A stretch of DNA of 44,036 bases from Candidatus Heimdallarchaeota archaeon LC_3 (GTDB lineage: Archaea; Asgardarchaeota; Heimdallarchaeia; Hodarchaeales; LC-3). The DNA is taken from the NCBI GenBank assembly GCA_001940645.1, contig MDVS01000029.1:1-44036 (forward strand), written 5' to 3'. Below are positions 1 through 9,905 of the stretch, piece by piece; position 1 is the first letter of the stretch; the number at the start of each line of letters is the position of its first letter. Under the pieces are notes generated by a model. That model saw only the letters and a program-made list of their open reading frames with translations. It had not been told where the DNA came from and searched no databases. The translations under genes were made by a program, and so were the position numbers.

Positions 1-2070
1 GAAAATGTTTCTTTAGTGGAAGCTCATCTTGCTGATTATTGGGGACTTAAAGAAAATGATGTTATTGGTGTAGGTGATAAAAATGTTTCTTTTCTAATTA
101 AGGGTACTCTAGCTTCACCTGAATATTTGTTAAATACCGGTTCTTATGAAGATATCCTTCCAAGTCCACGAAGATTTGGTGTTATTTTTGTACCTTTGAG
201 AACAGCTCAACAATTATTAGGTGTTCCTGATAAAATAAATGAAATATCAATTATAATTAAATCCGATAGTTCTTTTAAAATAAGAGAAGATATTGCAAAA
301 GAATTAAAAGAATTTTTGGAAACTGATCATGGGTTAATCCTTGGAGCACCTATAGATCGTGATTTTCAAGTATCGTACTATTTATTGAGACTTGATATTG
401 AAGAAGCAAGAGAAATAGGATATGTTTTACCAATTATTATTTTAGGTATGGCCATGGGAGGACTTTATATATTATTAAGCCGGATGGTAGTATCAGAACG
501 AAAAGATATAGCAGTTAGTCAAGCGTTAGGGTATAGTCGCCGATTTATCATAATGCAATACGTGGGGATAGCACTTGTGGTTTCTATTATTGGAACAGCA
601 ATTGGAACAATAATAGGTTTCGTTTTTGCTGGTGCTTTTATTCCTCTTTATGTAACTGCTATCGGGATTAAATTTCCCTCTCATATAGTAGTTGATTGGG
701 GAGTTATATTAATAGGGATATTATTAGGAGTCTTAACTGGTTTAATTGGTGGATATCTTCCAGTAAGAAATGCAATTCAATCTACTCCAGCAGAAAGTTT
801 AAGATTTGATCCATCATTGCATATCACAAGTGGACGGACTCCTTTACTTGAAAGAATATTAAAAAAGGTAGGAATTTCATTTAAAGTAACTGGTTTAAAG
901 TTTCCAATTAGGAATTTTTTCAGGAGCAAAAAAAGATCCTTCTCCTCTATATTAGGAGTTGTTATAGCAGTTTCTCTGATTTCTATGGGATTTGGTATGG
1001 TTGACTCTATGACTACTGCTCTAGAAACCCAGTATGAAGTTTCAGAGGATTGGGATTTGAAAGTTGATTATAGTGAAATGCCAATAAATATTTCTGATAT
1101 CATAACAACATTAAATGCTTTTGATGATGTTCAAAGCACCTATCATTTTACCTCTGGGACTACAATAACGTCTTCTAAGTCGGATATAGAAAAAACTGTA
1201 CAATTAATCGGATTAAAAAATACAGATAATTATCTAGGCCACAAATTTGTCTTTGAAGCAGGGAGTTACGATCCTGATGGAGTTGTTCTAACAGTGCCGA
1301 TCGCAGAAAAACTCAACGTTTGGGTAGGAGATAATGTTGAATTGGAAATAATTAATTTAACAGAAATTATAAGTATTTCCCCTTTAAAATTAAAATTTGA
1401 TCTTATTAACGTAACATTTGAAATTTCTGGCATAGTTGATGAATTTAATGGATTAGTTGCTTATGTTGATCTTGTAAAACTAAAAACAGTTAGTAGCTTT
1501 CCTGATGATCCAGCAAATAGTGTTTTAATCCAAGTTGAGGATCCTTCTGATGAACGACTCGAAGAAATTCGTAGTTATGTCTATGAAAATTTAGACTATA
1601 ATGTAAGGATTATTTCGACTAAAGAAGAAACAATCGGTGATTTGTTAGGTTTGTTAAATATTCTTTATTATTTAATGTATGCACTTGCAGCATTTTCTGT
1701 TCTGCTGGCTGTTGCGATGGTTTATAATACAGTTTATATAAATCTTGAAGAAAGAAAACGAGAAATGGCTACTCTTTTAACAATAGGAACCTCCAATAGA
1801 TCGATAATAACAAATGTTACAATAGAAAACATTGTAGTAACTGTGATTGGTAGCATTATTGGTATTATCTTAGGCTATCTAATGTTATTTTTCTTTATGG
1901 AAGTTGTGTTAGATGTTGAATTCTTTAGGATTAAATCATTTATTAGTGTTACAACTATGATTATGAGCTTTGTATTAACTTTGATTGGTGTTCTTGTGGC
2001 TCAATATTTCCCCTTGAGTAGGATTTTGAACCTTAATTTAGCTGAAGCAACAAAAGAGCGTGTGGTTTAA
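1..2070 (+). CDS. ABC transporter permease, MacB/FtsX type (5' end outside window)
   Basis: The reading frame is open from base 1, so the true start lies upstream; GTG at 16 is only the first possible internal start. The protein has two FtsX/MacB-like halves. Each has a large extracytoplasmic part and a C-terminal membrane block: helices near residues 135-155, 185-215 and 235-250, then near 310-330, 560-585, 610-635 and 655-680 (numbered from base 16). Conserved FtsX-type features are 'SERKDIAVSQALGYSRR' after one helix and 'EERKREMATLLTIGTSNR' in the second half. It ends 25 bases before the ATPase gene and should form the membrane subunit of one exporter or lipoprotein-type ABC complex with it. 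The substrate cannot be read from sequence. Confidence 0.85.
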   Translation, partial: ENVSLVEAHLADYWGLKENDVIGVGDKNVSFLIKGTLASPEYLLNTGSYEDILPSPRRFGVIFVPLRTAQQLLGVPDKINEISIIIKSDSSFKIREDIAKELKEFLETDHGLILGAPIDRDFQVSYYLLRLDIEEAREIGYVLPIIILGMAMGGLYILLSRMVVSERKDIAVSQALGYSRRFIIMQYVGIALVVSIIGTAIGTIIGFVFAGAFIPLYVTAIGIKFPSHIVVDWGVILIGILLGVLTGLIGGYLPVRNAIQSTPAESLRFDPSLHITSGRTPLLERILKKVGISFKVTGLKFPIRNFFRSKKRSFSSILGVVIAVSLISMGFGMVDSMTTALETQYEVSEDWDLKVDYSEMPINISDIITTLNAFDDVQSTYHFTSGTTITSSKSDIEKTVQLIGLKNTDNYLGHKFVFEAGSYDPDGVVLTVPIAEKLNVWVGDNVELEIINLTEIISISPLKLKFDLINVTFEISGIVDEFNGLVAYVDLVKLKTVSSFPDDPANSVLIQVEDPSDERLEEIRSYVYENLDYNVRIISTKEETIGDLLGLLNILYYLMYALAAFSVLLAVAMVYNTVYINLEERKREMATLLTIGTSNRSIITNVTIENIVVTVIGSIIGIILGYLMLFFFMEVVLDVEFFRIKSFISVTTMIMSFVLTLIGVLVAQYFPLSRILNLNLAEATKERVV

Positions 2071-2095
2071 TAGATGAAAGGAGATCGATGTTGAA

Positions 2096-2836
2096 ATGTC
2101 TTTAATTCACTTAGAAAATATTAAAAAAGAATATACACTAGGGGAAACTTCTACAAGTGCATTGAATGGCATAAATCTCGAGATAGATAAAGGTGAATTA
2201 GTAATCATACTTGGTCCTTCTGGAGCAGGGAAAACCACATTATTAAATGTAATTGGAGGTTTAGATGTTCCTACTTCCGGCAATGTGACATTTGGAGAAG
2301 TTCCAGTTTCCACCTTATCATCAAAATGGCTAACAATTTTTCGAAGAAAAAAAGTTGGAGTAGTTTTTCAATTTTTTAACTTGATTTCAAGGCTAACAGC
2401 CTTAGAAAATATTGAATATGCTCTGGATCTTGTAGGGGTGAAATTAAATGGAAACGTTTCTTTTAAATCGAAAGTTATAAGGCAAAAAGCGATTGAATAC
2501 TTAGATATAGTAGGATTAAAGGATCGTGTTAGTCATTTTCCTTCTCAATTAAGTGGAGGAGAACAGCAACGTGTTAGTGTAGCCCGTGCACTTGCTAAAG
2601 AACCAGAATTATTATTAGCAGATGAACCAACTGGTAATCTTGACTTTAAGATTGGTAGAAATATCTTGGAGATTATGGAAGCCATGACAGGTAAAGATAA
2701 AAACAGAACAGTCATTATTGTGACTCACAACGAAGCTATAGCGTCTCTTGGTGATAGGGTCATAAGATTAAGTGATGGGTTAATTACTGAGAATTTCACT
2801 CAAGAATTTACACCTGCAAAGGATCTTTACTGGTGA
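2096..2836 (+). CDS. ABC transporter ATP-binding protein, LolD/MacB type
   Basis: A 246-residue nucleotide-binding subunit. Visible motifs are Walker [10 protein letters not shown] (about residue 41), Q-loop 'VFQFFNLI', signature LSGGEQQR, Walker B '[12 protein letters not shown]' and the H-loop His in 'VIIVTHN'. 'ADEPTGNLD' is typical of the LolD/MacB/FtsE subfamily and fits the FtsX-type permease just upstream, so the two are very likely one operon and one complex. AAAGGAG at about 2077-2083 is a Shine-Dalgarno match, slightly far (12-13 nt) from the ATG at 2096. It ends 37 bases from a convergent MFS gene. Confidence 0.93.
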   Translation: MSLIHLENIKKEYTLGETSTSALNGINLEIDKGELVIILGPSGAGKTTLLNVIGGLDVPTSGNVTFGEVPVSTLSSKWLTIFRRKKVGVVFQFFNLISRLTALENIEYALDLVGVKLNGNVSFKSKVIRQKAIEYLDIVGLKDRVSHFPSQLSGGEQQRVSVARALAKEPELLLADEPTGNLDFKIGRNILEIMEAMTGKDKNRTVIIVTHNEAIASLGDRVIRLSDGLITENFTQEFTPAKDLYW

Positions 2837-2873
2837 ATAATAATAACAAATATTTTCAGGAAATGATCTTCTT

Positions 2874-4235
2874 CTAAGCTAAATTTTTAACTAACTCCTC
2901 TTTACTTTCTGAAGAATCAACTTTGTGCTTTAAAATGGTAGTTCCACTTATTAAACCCGCTACTAAAGCCATTAGTGATAAAATGAGAATTGTATAAATA
3001 ATACCAAGGTTTTTAATTAAATATCCACCTATGGTTACAGTAAGAATATTGAAAACCATAATTAATGATGGAATAAGTGAGTAAATACTATTTCTGTTCT
3101 TATCAGGAATTAAATCAAGAAAAAATTTTGGTATAAGAATTTGTACTATCGACCCTAAGGTGTTTACCATTGAAAATACCACTATTAATAATAACCAAGA
3201 AACAATAGAAAACTTATCTCCTGCTGGCATAATTTGTAGATAAATAAAGAACATAAAGAAAAATAAAGGCATTGAAATCATTGAAAGTATTCCTAACCAC
3301 TTTTGGGTATTATAAATACGCTTAACTAAATATCCTAGAAAAAACAATGCTACGGCTCCATAAAGCCATATTATTGCCCTAGTAAAAGAAACACCAACGT
3401 CTGTTATCGCATATGATTCATACATGGGGAATAAGATAAGATTAGCCCAAATCATTAATGCCCCTTGTACTATAATCATACCAAGAATCATATATCTGAG
3501 TGTTTTATTATTCCATCCAATTCCTATCCCTTCCTTCAATAAATTCAAGAACTCTTTCTTTTCTTTTGGGGGACGTACATAATCCTTATGATCAGTTACT
3601 AGAAAGAAAACTAATATTATTGATATAAAATGCGAGGCACCTAAAACAAAAAATCCCCATTGACGCCCAAAAATATCAACTAAAAATCCCAAGCTTAAAA
3701 TTGAAATAAAAAGGTTTAATTGAAATAATACCTGAAATCTAGAGAATATAAAAGAGTAAGTTTGTCTATTTTTATCCTCTGGAACATAAATTTTATAGTT
3801 GTTATCAAGCCAAGTCATATAAGCTCCAGAATGTTGAGAGTTACCAATAGCTATTAGTATAAATGCTACTAGAAACACAAAAAATTCCTCAGCATATGAA
3901 AAAATTAAATATCCTAATCCAAAAAATAGATAAGAGGTTACTAATATCCATTTTTGTCCAATCCAATCTCCCAATGCTCCTGTTGGATAATCAAGTATTG
4001 ATTGAAATAAGAATTGGATTCCTATTAACAATCCTAGCTGTTCAATTGATAAAAATTCTAGAGAGTAGAGAACAAAAAATGTGTAAATACCTATCTCAAA
4101 GAATCCAGTAATCAGCATTAAATTTATTGATTTAAAAATAAATCTTTGCGCTTCGGGATCTAAAGATGAACTCCCCATAATAGATGAAAATAATCTTATA
4201 ATCAAAGAAAAATCAATTCCCTTTGATAAAATCAA
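2874..4235 (-). CDS. Major facilitator superfamily transporter
   Basis: A polytopic protein of about 12 hydrophobic segments, 453 residues. The MFS motif A is recognisable in the loop after helix 2: 'DYPTGALGDWIGQKW' (G-x3-D-x2-G-x-K type). The central cytoplasmic loop is charged ('DHKDYVRPPKEKKEF'). The annotated start is a TTG without a clear Shine-Dalgarno; an ATG at 4178 (residue 20, 'MGSSSLDPEAQRF') would leave a short N-terminus before helix 1 and is at least as plausible. Substrate unknown; a drug or metabolite exporter is possible. Confidence 0.85.
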   Translation of the reverse strand: MILSKGIDFSLIIRLFSSIMGSSSLDPEAQRFIFKSINLMLITGFFEIGIYTFFVLYSLEFLSIEQLGLLIGIQFLFQSILDYPTGALGDWIGQKWILVTSYLFFGLGYLIFSYAEEFFVFLVAFILIAIGNSQHSGAYMTWLDNNYKIYVPEDKNRQTYSFIFSRFQVLFQLNLFISILSLGFLVDIFGRQWGFFVLGASHFISIILVFFLVTDHKDYVRPPKEKKEFLNLLKEGIGIGWNNKTLRYMILGMIIVQGALMIWANLILFPMYESYAITDVGVSFTRAIIWLYGAVALFFLGYLVKRIYNTQKWLGILSMISMPLFFFMFFIYLQIMPAGDKFSIVSWLLLIVVFSMVNTLGSIVQILIPKFFLDLIPDKNRNSIYSLIPSLIMVFNILTVTIGGYLIKNLGIIYTILILSLMALVAGLISGTTILKHKVDSSESKEELVKNLA

Positions 4236-4352
4236 ATTTTATAATAAAAAACATTTTGAGGAGAACTAAATTCACAAAAATAGTTTTTATAAAAAATTGA
4301 ATATTTAAATTGCTATTAGAAGATTAGAGTAAATTCAAGGAGTATTTAAACA

Positions 4353-5030
4353 CTAAGAGCGACTTATTGCGTAAAACACCGCACTCGCCACTGCCATATC
4401 TAGTACAAATGAGATATTCCTTAATTGTAAGAATAAAGGATCCATAAGTCCAATTGAGCCAAGAATAGTATAAAGCAATAAGAAAACGGCTAAAAGTAAT
4501 ATAGCCCCTTTATTCTTATCAGTTTTATTCAGGCTTATTATAAGCAATACAGCAAAAATCAAAGTAGCAATAACACTTGAAATATCCTTTATGGACATGA
4601 ACAACCATTGAATACCAAACATTAGATTTACAGGCTCATAACCAACAGGTACTCCATTTAATAGTCCGAGTAAAACTGCATTCTCTAAAATATCAAACAC
4701 AGCAGTAGATATACCCATTATAAATCCAACTCTAGGTAAAACAGGATCTAAATGTTTCGTTAATAAATAAGCACCATAAAATAATGCAAAATATCCTAAA
4801 ATAAAAAAATTATCAATTATTATAGAATAAAGAGATATTCTAGCTTGTTCCGAATCAGTAATTAACTCTGTTTTTATATTCTCTGGATTAATAAATTCGT
4901 GATATTGACCAGAGGATTCTGGAAACATCACTGTTAAGAAAACTAATCCTAATGTCATAATAAATCCAATTAGAACAAAAACTGTTAGAACCCTAAATTT
5001 TGCTCCATCTTCTTCCAATATAAACACCAA
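4353..5030 (-). CDS. Six-helix membrane protein of unknown function
   Basis: A 225-residue integral membrane protein with about six hydrophobic segments (near residues 13-36, 68-90, 98-120, 135-160, 170-195 and 200-222). An extracytoplasmic loop of about 30 residues follows helix 1 ('FPESSGQYHEFINPENIKTE'). The layout resembles DUF4386-like membrane proteins, but I cannot name a family with confidence. There is no ATG near the 5' end: TTG at 5030, GTG at 5027 or TTG at 5018 could be the start, and no Shine-Dalgarno decides it. It is co-oriented with the MFS gene 117 bases downstream. Confidence 0.6.
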   Translation of the reverse strand: MVFILEEDGAKFRVLTVFVLIGFIMTLGLVFLTVMFPESSGQYHEFINPENIKTELITDSEQARISLYSIIIDNFFILGYFALFYGAYLLTKHLDPVLPRVGFIMGISTAVFDILENAVLLGLLNGVPVGYEPVNLMFGIQWLFMSIKDISSVIATLIFAVLLIISLNKTDKNKGAILLLAVFLLLYTILGSIGLMDPLFLQLRNISFVLDMAVASAVFYAISRS

Positions 5031-5128
5031 ACAAGGATATGAAAAATTTCAATTAAAAAGAATATTGCTCCCAAGGAATTATAAGTCATTAATGATTCTT
5101 AACAGCTAGATGAAAATATCGGGATTTG

Positions 5129-6838
5129 ATGATTATGGAAAATTATGATGATTTTTTTCAAGAAGGACCAGAATTACAAAATCAATTCAATGATGATGCA
5201 CTTTTATTGTCATATTTAAAACGTGTGCTCCCCGAAGATATGTTAAAGCAAATTACTCCAGATTTGGAGAGATTAGGAGATCGAGTCGTAAAAGATATAT
5301 ACGATATGGGGATTGATGCCGAATTAAATGAGCCTTATTTGAAACAATTTGATGTGTGGGGGAAAAAAATAAATGAAGTTGTTGTATCAGATGGTTGGCA
5401 AGAACTTGAAGAAGTATCGGCTGAGGAAGGATTAGTCGCAATAGGGTATGAAAGAAAATATGGCGATCTCTCTAGAGTTTATCAATTTGCTAAATTATAC
5501 TTATTTACTCCATCATCAGCTGTTTTTACTTGTCCCCTTGCTATGAGCGATGGGGCTATAAGATTAATCGAAGTATATGGTGATCAGGAGTTGAAAAGCA
5601 TAGCAATTAAAAATTTGACTTCAAGAGATCCATCAGAGTTCTGGACTTCGACACAACAGATGACAGAAAGAACAGGCGGTTCTGATGTAGCTAGAGCTCT
5701 TACTATAGCTGAAAAAACAGATATTGAAGGAGAATACAAACTTTTTGGGCATAAATGGTTTGTATCAGCGGTAACAGCTCAAATGGGCATGACGTTGGCA
5801 AAAATTCGCCAAGAAGATGGTAATATTATTCCTGGTAGTCGCGGATTAAGTCTTTTTTATTTAAAAATGAGAAATAAAGACGGAACATACAACAATATTG
5901 AAATTGAAGCTCTTAAAGATAAGTTAGGAACACGTGCATTACCAACAGCCCAATTAAGCTTAAATGGTTCCTTAGCAAAACTTGTAGGGGAGGAAGGCAA
6001 TGGTATTAAAAAGATTGCTACATTATTTAACGTTACAAGGATTTATAATGCTCTTTCTGCTGTTTCCTTCATGAGACGTGCTATAGCCTTATCATTAGAT
6101 TATGCGAAAAAACGCGAGGCTTTCAAGGAATTAATAATTAATCATCCTCTTCATATTCAATCCCTTGCAAGGATGCAAACTGAGTTCGAAGGTGCTTTTC
6201 AGCTAACATTTTTTGAAGTAGCTTTAATGGGAAAAGTAGAGTGTGGAACTGCAACAACAAATGAAAAAGTATTACTTAGATTATTAACTCCTATTGCTAA
6301 ATTGTATACCGCTAAGCAGTCAATTGAAGTAGTGTCTGAATATTTAGAGATGCTAGGTGGAATTGGATATCTAGAGGATACAGGTTTTCCTAAACTTTTA
6401 CGGGATACTCAAGTTTTGTCCATTTGGGAGGGTACTACAAATGTTTTAAGCCTGGATATGTTACGAGCTATTGAAAAAGATCAAGCTTATTATCCCCTCA
6501 TCGAAACAATCGACGATAAATTGAAACAAATAACTCTACCAGAGTTGATTCAGGATAAAGGTAAAGTTTCTGACGCATTTGAGAAATTGCAATTATTTTT
6601 TAAACAAGCTTTTGCCATAGGAAAAGAGTATTTGAACCTTTCCTCAAGAGATTTATCCTATAGCATTGCTAGGATCATGATTTCTGTCCTTCTTTTAGAA
6701 CATGCACAGTGGTGTCATATTAATAATACTTATCCAAACTCCTTAGCTGTTGCCCATGAATGGTGTAAGAAAAACCTTTCAGTGTTTGAAATAATTGAAG
6801 ATGTAGATATTGATCACTTCAAATCAATAATTCAATAA
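5129..6838 (+). CDS. Acyl-CoA dehydrogenase family protein, AidB/ACAD-like
   Basis: A flavoprotein oxidising an acyl-CoA-type substrate, about 569 residues. That is longer than ordinary acyl-CoA dehydrogenases (about 380-400) and close to AidB-like members. Visible features are the FAD/substrate-binding loop 'QQMTERTGGSDV' (about 175-187), the beta-domain 'FGHKWFVSAVTA', 'LGTRALPTAQLSLNG', and the C-terminal 'LSIWEGTTNVLSLDMLRA' (about 430-447), where the Glu is the usual catalytic base position. An all-alpha C-terminal extension follows. Starts at ATG 5129 or 5135 are both possible ('MIMENYDDF'); TTG at 5126 is less likely. No electron-transfer flavoprotein gene is adjacent. AidB itself is a repair-associated member, so lipid catabolism is not assured. 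Confidence 0.9.
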   Translation: MIMENYDDFFQEGPELQNQFNDDALLLSYLKRVLPEDMLKQITPDLERLGDRVVKDIYDMGIDAELNEPYLKQFDVWGKKINEVVVSDGWQELEEVSAEEGLVAIGYERKYGDLSRVYQFAKLYLFTPSSAVFTCPLAMSDGAIRLIEVYGDQELKSIAIKNLTSRDPSEFWTSTQQMTERTGGSDVARALTIAEKTDIEGEYKLFGHKWFVSAVTAQMGMTLAKIRQEDGNIIPGSRGLSLFYLKMRNKDGTYNNIEIEALKDKLGTRALPTAQLSLNGSLAKLVGEEGNGIKKIATLFNVTRIYNALSAVSFMRRAIALSLDYAKKREAFKELIINHPLHIQSLARMQTEFEGAFQLTFFEVALMGKVECGTATTNEKVLLRLLTPIAKLYTAKQSIEVVSEYLEMLGGIGYLEDTGFPKLLRDTQVLSIWEGTTNVLSLDMLRAIEKDQAYYPLIETIDDKLKQITLPELIQDKGKVSDAFEKLQLFFKQAFAIGKEYLNLSSRDLSYSIARIMISVLLLEHAQWCHINNTYPNSLAVAHEWCKKNLSVFEIIEDVDIDHFKSIIQ

Positions 6839-6978
6839 CTATTTTCTGCAAAAATGCTCATAACGTTATTATAATATATATTAATTTTTAAATTCAGTTC
6901 AATTTTTTACTACTGTTCTATTCAACTACGCAATGCCATCAGTCACTAAGGTATCACTAAGAAATTTATCGATTGATA

Positions 6979-7788
6979 TTACTTTGGAGGACCAGCTCTG
7001 ATTTTATCAAGATCGTAAGTAATTTTATCTTCTTTTCTAAGATCGCCATAAGATAAAAGCCATGAAATTCCTAATTCATCACACAGGTTGGTGTATTCAG
7101 CTGGTATCTCCGTCATGTTACCTGAAATTGGTAATAGGATATCATTGAATGAGTTTGCTCTTTCATAATAATAAGTTGTCATCTCACGAAGTACATTTTC
7201 TGTTAACAGTTCTGGAAAAGAGTTCCAATAAGGCATCATTCCATCATATTTAGCCCCTCTATCAAAAGGTTTCTTATTCGGCCACCATGCTCCTAACCAT
7301 ATAGGTATTCTAGGTTTTTGTAATGGGGTAATAGGTAACTTTGCTTCATTAATTGTAAAATGTTTTCCAGCGTAAGAGAAAACATTTCCCTCCCATAAAC
7401 CTTGAATTATGTCAAGAGCTTCATCTAATTTTTCAGCCCGTTCTTTTCCATCAGATGGAAGTCCAAACCATGTAAAATCTTCAGGTACCCCAAGACCAGC
7501 TCCGAAAATAACTCTACCGTCGGAGAGGTGATCAAGTGTTGCTAGATCAAGAGCTACTTGCCATGGTTGTCTACGAGCTAGTGGTGTAACCCATGTTCCT
7601 AATTTAATTGTCTTTGTCCTCGTTGCGATACCTGCCAATAAAATCCATGGATCAGTATAACATCCCTCTGAAAAACAATCACTAAGGAATACTCCATCCC
7701 AACCTGCTTCATCAGCCGCAATTGCATATTCAATTACAAGTTTTGGGTCCAATTTGTTTGTATTTACAATCGAAATTCCATATTTCAT
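6979..7788 (-). CDS. Luciferase-like (LLM) oxidoreductase, probably F420-dependent
   Basis: A TIM-barrel flavin/F420-type oxidoreductase. Family features are 'KYGISIVNTN' as first strand, 'AADEAGWDGVFLSDCF', 'LGTWVTPLARRQPWQVALDLATLDHLSDGRVIFGAGLG' (split here across strand 3 and 4; the 'LDHLSDGRVIFGAGLG' core is strongly conserved), 'RAEKLDEALDIIQGLW' and 'PIWLGAWWP'. A longer frame begins at 7848, but its first 20 residues are basic and family-unlike. The family's normal N-terminus starts at the ATG at 7788 (269 residues), so I chose that. It faces away from the TrpF-like gene, sharing a roughly 130-base divergent promoter region. Confidence 0.85.
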   Translation of the reverse strand: MKYGISIVNTNKLDPKLVIEYAIAADEAGWDGVFLSDCFSEGCYTDPWILLAGIATRTKTIKLGTWVTPLARRQPWQVALDLATLDHLSDGRVIFGAGLGVPEDFTWFGLPSDGKERAEKLDEALDIIQGLWEGNVFSYAGKHFTINEAKLPITPLQKPRIPIWLGAWWPNKKPFDRGAKYDGMMPYWNSFPELLTENVLREMTTYYYERANSFNDILLPISGNMTEIPAEYTNLCDELGISWLLSYGDLRKEDKITYDLDKIRAGPPK

Positions 7789-7918
7789 AATCAGATTTAC
7801 CGAAATTGTATTTTTAAACTTTTTTTTCCTTAAGAATTTCATCACCAATATTTAATAAAATCTTATATATTTTGAAAGAAGTATTTTATTTATCTTATTC
7901 GTTTTTTAAGTGTATAAA

Positions 7919-8578
7919 ATGAAAACCCAAATATATATTGCTTCGAAAGAAGATGTAAAAATTTGTATTGATGCTGGTGTTGACTTTATCGGTGTAGTAG
8001 CTGATGATAAAGGAAAAACACCCTCGAGTGTTCCATCTCAACAAGTAAAACAAATTTTTCAATCGATTCCTGACACCAAAATGAGAGTTGCATTAATTAT
8101 TGAAAAGGAATTTGAATCGATTAAGCAAATAATTGACATTACTAATCCTGACCTTCTTCATATTGGTTTTGAGCCTGAAAAAATATCTTTATCAGTTATA
8201 GAAAGATTACGGAATGAATTTCCTAAAATAAAATTGATGCAAGCTATCCCAATTAATAATAAGAATCCAATTGATTCTGCTCTGAAATTTCAACATTCTG
8301 TAGACTTTTTTATTCTTGATACTAATGATCCAAATAGAATTGATCTTGGAGCTACTGGGTTAACTCATGACTGGAATATTAGTGCGGAACTTGCAGAAAA
8401 AGTTAAAATTCCGGCAATCCTAGCTGGAGGATTAACTCCAGAAAACGTATCCGAAGCTATTAAAGTCGTAAAACCTTGGGGAGTTGATTCTTTCTCCAAA
8501 ACTAATTTAGATAACACAAATCGTAAAGATAAAGTAAAAGTTGAAAAATTTGTTAAAAACGCTAAAACAGTTTTTTAA
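7919..8578 (+). CDS. TrpF-like (phosphoribosylanthranilate isomerase fold) protein lacking the catalytic Cys
   Basis: A 219-residue (beta/alpha)8 protein resembling phosphoribosylanthranilate isomerase. It shows 'AGVDFIGVVAD' (TrpF 'GaD.lGfif'), 'FILDTNDPNRIDLGATGLTHDWNIS' (TrpF 'lvDt...GGtG..fdW', including the catalytic-type Asp), 'AGGLTPENVSEAI' and 'PWGVDSFSKTN' (normally 'vDvsSGvE'). The TrpF hallmark K-I-C-G at the N-terminus is replaced by 'QIYIAS', so the general-base Cys is missing, and the SPR motif is also altered. No other tryptophan gene is nearby. It is either a diverged isomerase or a repurposed sugar-phosphate enzyme. GTG at 7910 would add three residues; ATG 7919 fits the family start. 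It is convergent with pdaD, 4 bases apart. Confidence 0.75.
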   Translation: MKTQIYIASKEDVKICIDAGVDFIGVVADDKGKTPSSVPSQQVKQIFQSIPDTKMRVALIIEKEFESIKQIIDITNPDLLHIGFEPEKISLSVIERLRNEFPKIKLMQAIPINNKNPIDSALKFQHSVDFFILDTNDPNRIDLGATGLTHDWNISAELAEKVKIPAILAGGLTPENVSEAIKVVKPWGVDSFSKTNLDNTNRKDKVKVEKFVKNAKTVF

Positions 8579-8582
8579 TATT

Positions 8583-9122
8583 CTATTCAATAAAAATCGC
8601 AGCAGAGATTACAGTTGTCCATTTTTTTTCTTTATTTCCTATTGCTGAAATAGCATAATGCTCAGTATCAAATTCGTACCCACTAGCTTGATAGATTTCT
8701 TTCCGTTCGTTATAATTTTTCTCGGGATCGAATTCAATACCTATTGTAGTTGCTAGCATCGTAGCAGCCAAATCTTCAGCATATTCACCAGCTATTATAT
8801 CAGTTTCTCCAAATGAATGATGCTCTGAAAGATAACCATAAGATTCACGATTTGTTTGAGCAACCCCAATGGCTGAAGCTATTAACCTGTTCGGTTCATT
8901 AGTTGCATTCGTTGATATTACTGCATAGACTATTTCTCCAGGACTAAGACTTTTACTACCCTCCTCAACTGTAATTACTTCACAATTTGGAGGAAAAATG
9001 CTTGAAACAAATACTAAATTGTATTTTTCGATTTTTGCCCTTCTTAATGCTGATTCAAAAGAAGCTAGCTTCTCTTTATGGATTCCCTTCCCTGTTGTAA
9101 AAAAAATTTTACTTGGAATCAT
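8583..9122 (-). CDS. pdaD: Pyruvoyl-dependent arginine decarboxylase
   Basis: Converts arginine to agmatine, the first step of archaeal polyamine (and agmatidine precursor) synthesis. The 179-residue proenzyme shows the family N-terminus '[21 protein letters not shown]', the self-cleavage site '[12 protein letters not shown]', and 'IASAIGVAQ' and 'GYLSEHH' segments. Autocatalytic cleavage is expected between Ser40 and Ser41, leaving a pyruvoyl group on the large chain. The length matches archaeal PdaD (about 160-180). The start is an ATG at 9122. It stands alone, convergent with the TrpF-like gene. Confidence 0.93.
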   Translation of the reverse strand: MIPSKIFFTTGKGIHKEKLASFESALRRAKIEKYNLVFVSSIFPPNCEVITVEEGSKSLSPGEIVYAVISTNATNEPNRLIASAIGVAQTNRESYGYLSEHHSFGETDIIAGEYAEDLAATMLATTIGIEFDPEKNYNERKEIYQASGYEFDTEHYAISAIGNKEKKWTTVISAAIFIE

Positions 9123-9423
9123 TATTGATTGGATTTTTTACTAGTAGTTAAATAATTTTTGCTTTCTTGTAGATGATATTCACTAAAGACCTAATTAACA
9201 AATCGTTGTTTAAAATCTGGTTAAAAACTTCAATAATTAATCAAAAAGGTAAATAAATGAGAATAAAAAGAAATATTAATCCAAAATTTCAAAAGATCGC
9301 ATATACTAACTGAAATTTATGTTTTAAGATCAAGAGATATTAATGAAATAGATAATTATGTAAAAGAATTTAGATTTTAATCATATTAATAAGGAAATTA
9401 ATGCCTAATAACAGGAAATTAAA
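9123..9423. other. Intergenic region between pdaD and the SRPBCC gene
   Basis: About 300 AT-rich bases holding the upstream region of pdaD (minus strand). A short plus-strand frame ending at about 9379 is open for some 34 codons but has no ATG/GTG/TTG-supported start. I see no convincing gene, RNA or repeat. Confidence 0.5.
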
Positions 9424-9903
9424 TTATACATTAATCAAAGCATCTTCTAATTTATCGAAACTTTGTCCCCAGGCTCCTTCTAATCCTTCTAATGCGGATC
9501 TAGGTCCAAGCATTGCCTTTACTTCTACCACAGTAAATTCCATTTTGGTTTTTCCTTGATATTCAACAAATGTTACTATATTCTCCATAATTCCTTGTGG
9601 GTCTCCATTTTCATCTGGCATAAATTCCATGGTTAGAACAAGCTTTTTAGGTGGATCTACTTCTTTTATAATCATTTCGTTTGGTCTAGTGGATCCATCT
9701 GGTCCTTTCATTGTTAAGGAAATTTTTCCTCCAGGTCGTAAATCTATTTTGCATTCTGGTATAGTGAATCCTTTTGGTCCCCACCATTTTGCTACATGTT
9801 CTGGATCGGTCCACATTTTAAAGACGATTTCAGGTGTTGAATTAAAAATTCGTGTCATATTAAGCTGTTTTTTACTTTCATTGTTTTTGTTTGTTTCAGT
9901 CAT
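9424..9903 (-). CDS. SRPBCC / AHSA1-like domain protein
   Basis: A 159-residue START-like helix-grip protein of the Aha1-type SRPBCC group. Family features: 'LNMTRIFNSTPEIVFKMWTDPEHVAKWWGPKGF' opening (the 'tdPe.la.WwgP.gf' block), 'EVDPPKKLVLTMEF', and the C-terminal 'GWG.SFDKLEDAL'-type helix ('GAWGQSFDKLEDALI'). It begins 2 bases after the ArsR stop. ArsR-SRPBCC operons are common in bacteria and archaea, where the SRPBCC protein may bind a hydrophobic ligand or stress compound. The ligand is not predictable here. Confidence 0.9.
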   Translation of the reverse strand: MTETNKNNESKKQLNMTRIFNSTPEIVFKMWTDPEHVAKWWGPKGFTIPECKIDLRPGGKISLTMKGPDGSTRPNEMIIKEVDPPKKLVLTMEFMPDENGDPQGIMENIVTFVEYQGKTKMEFTVVEVKAMLGPRSALEGLEGAWGQSFDKLEDALINV

Positions 9904-9905
9904 AA

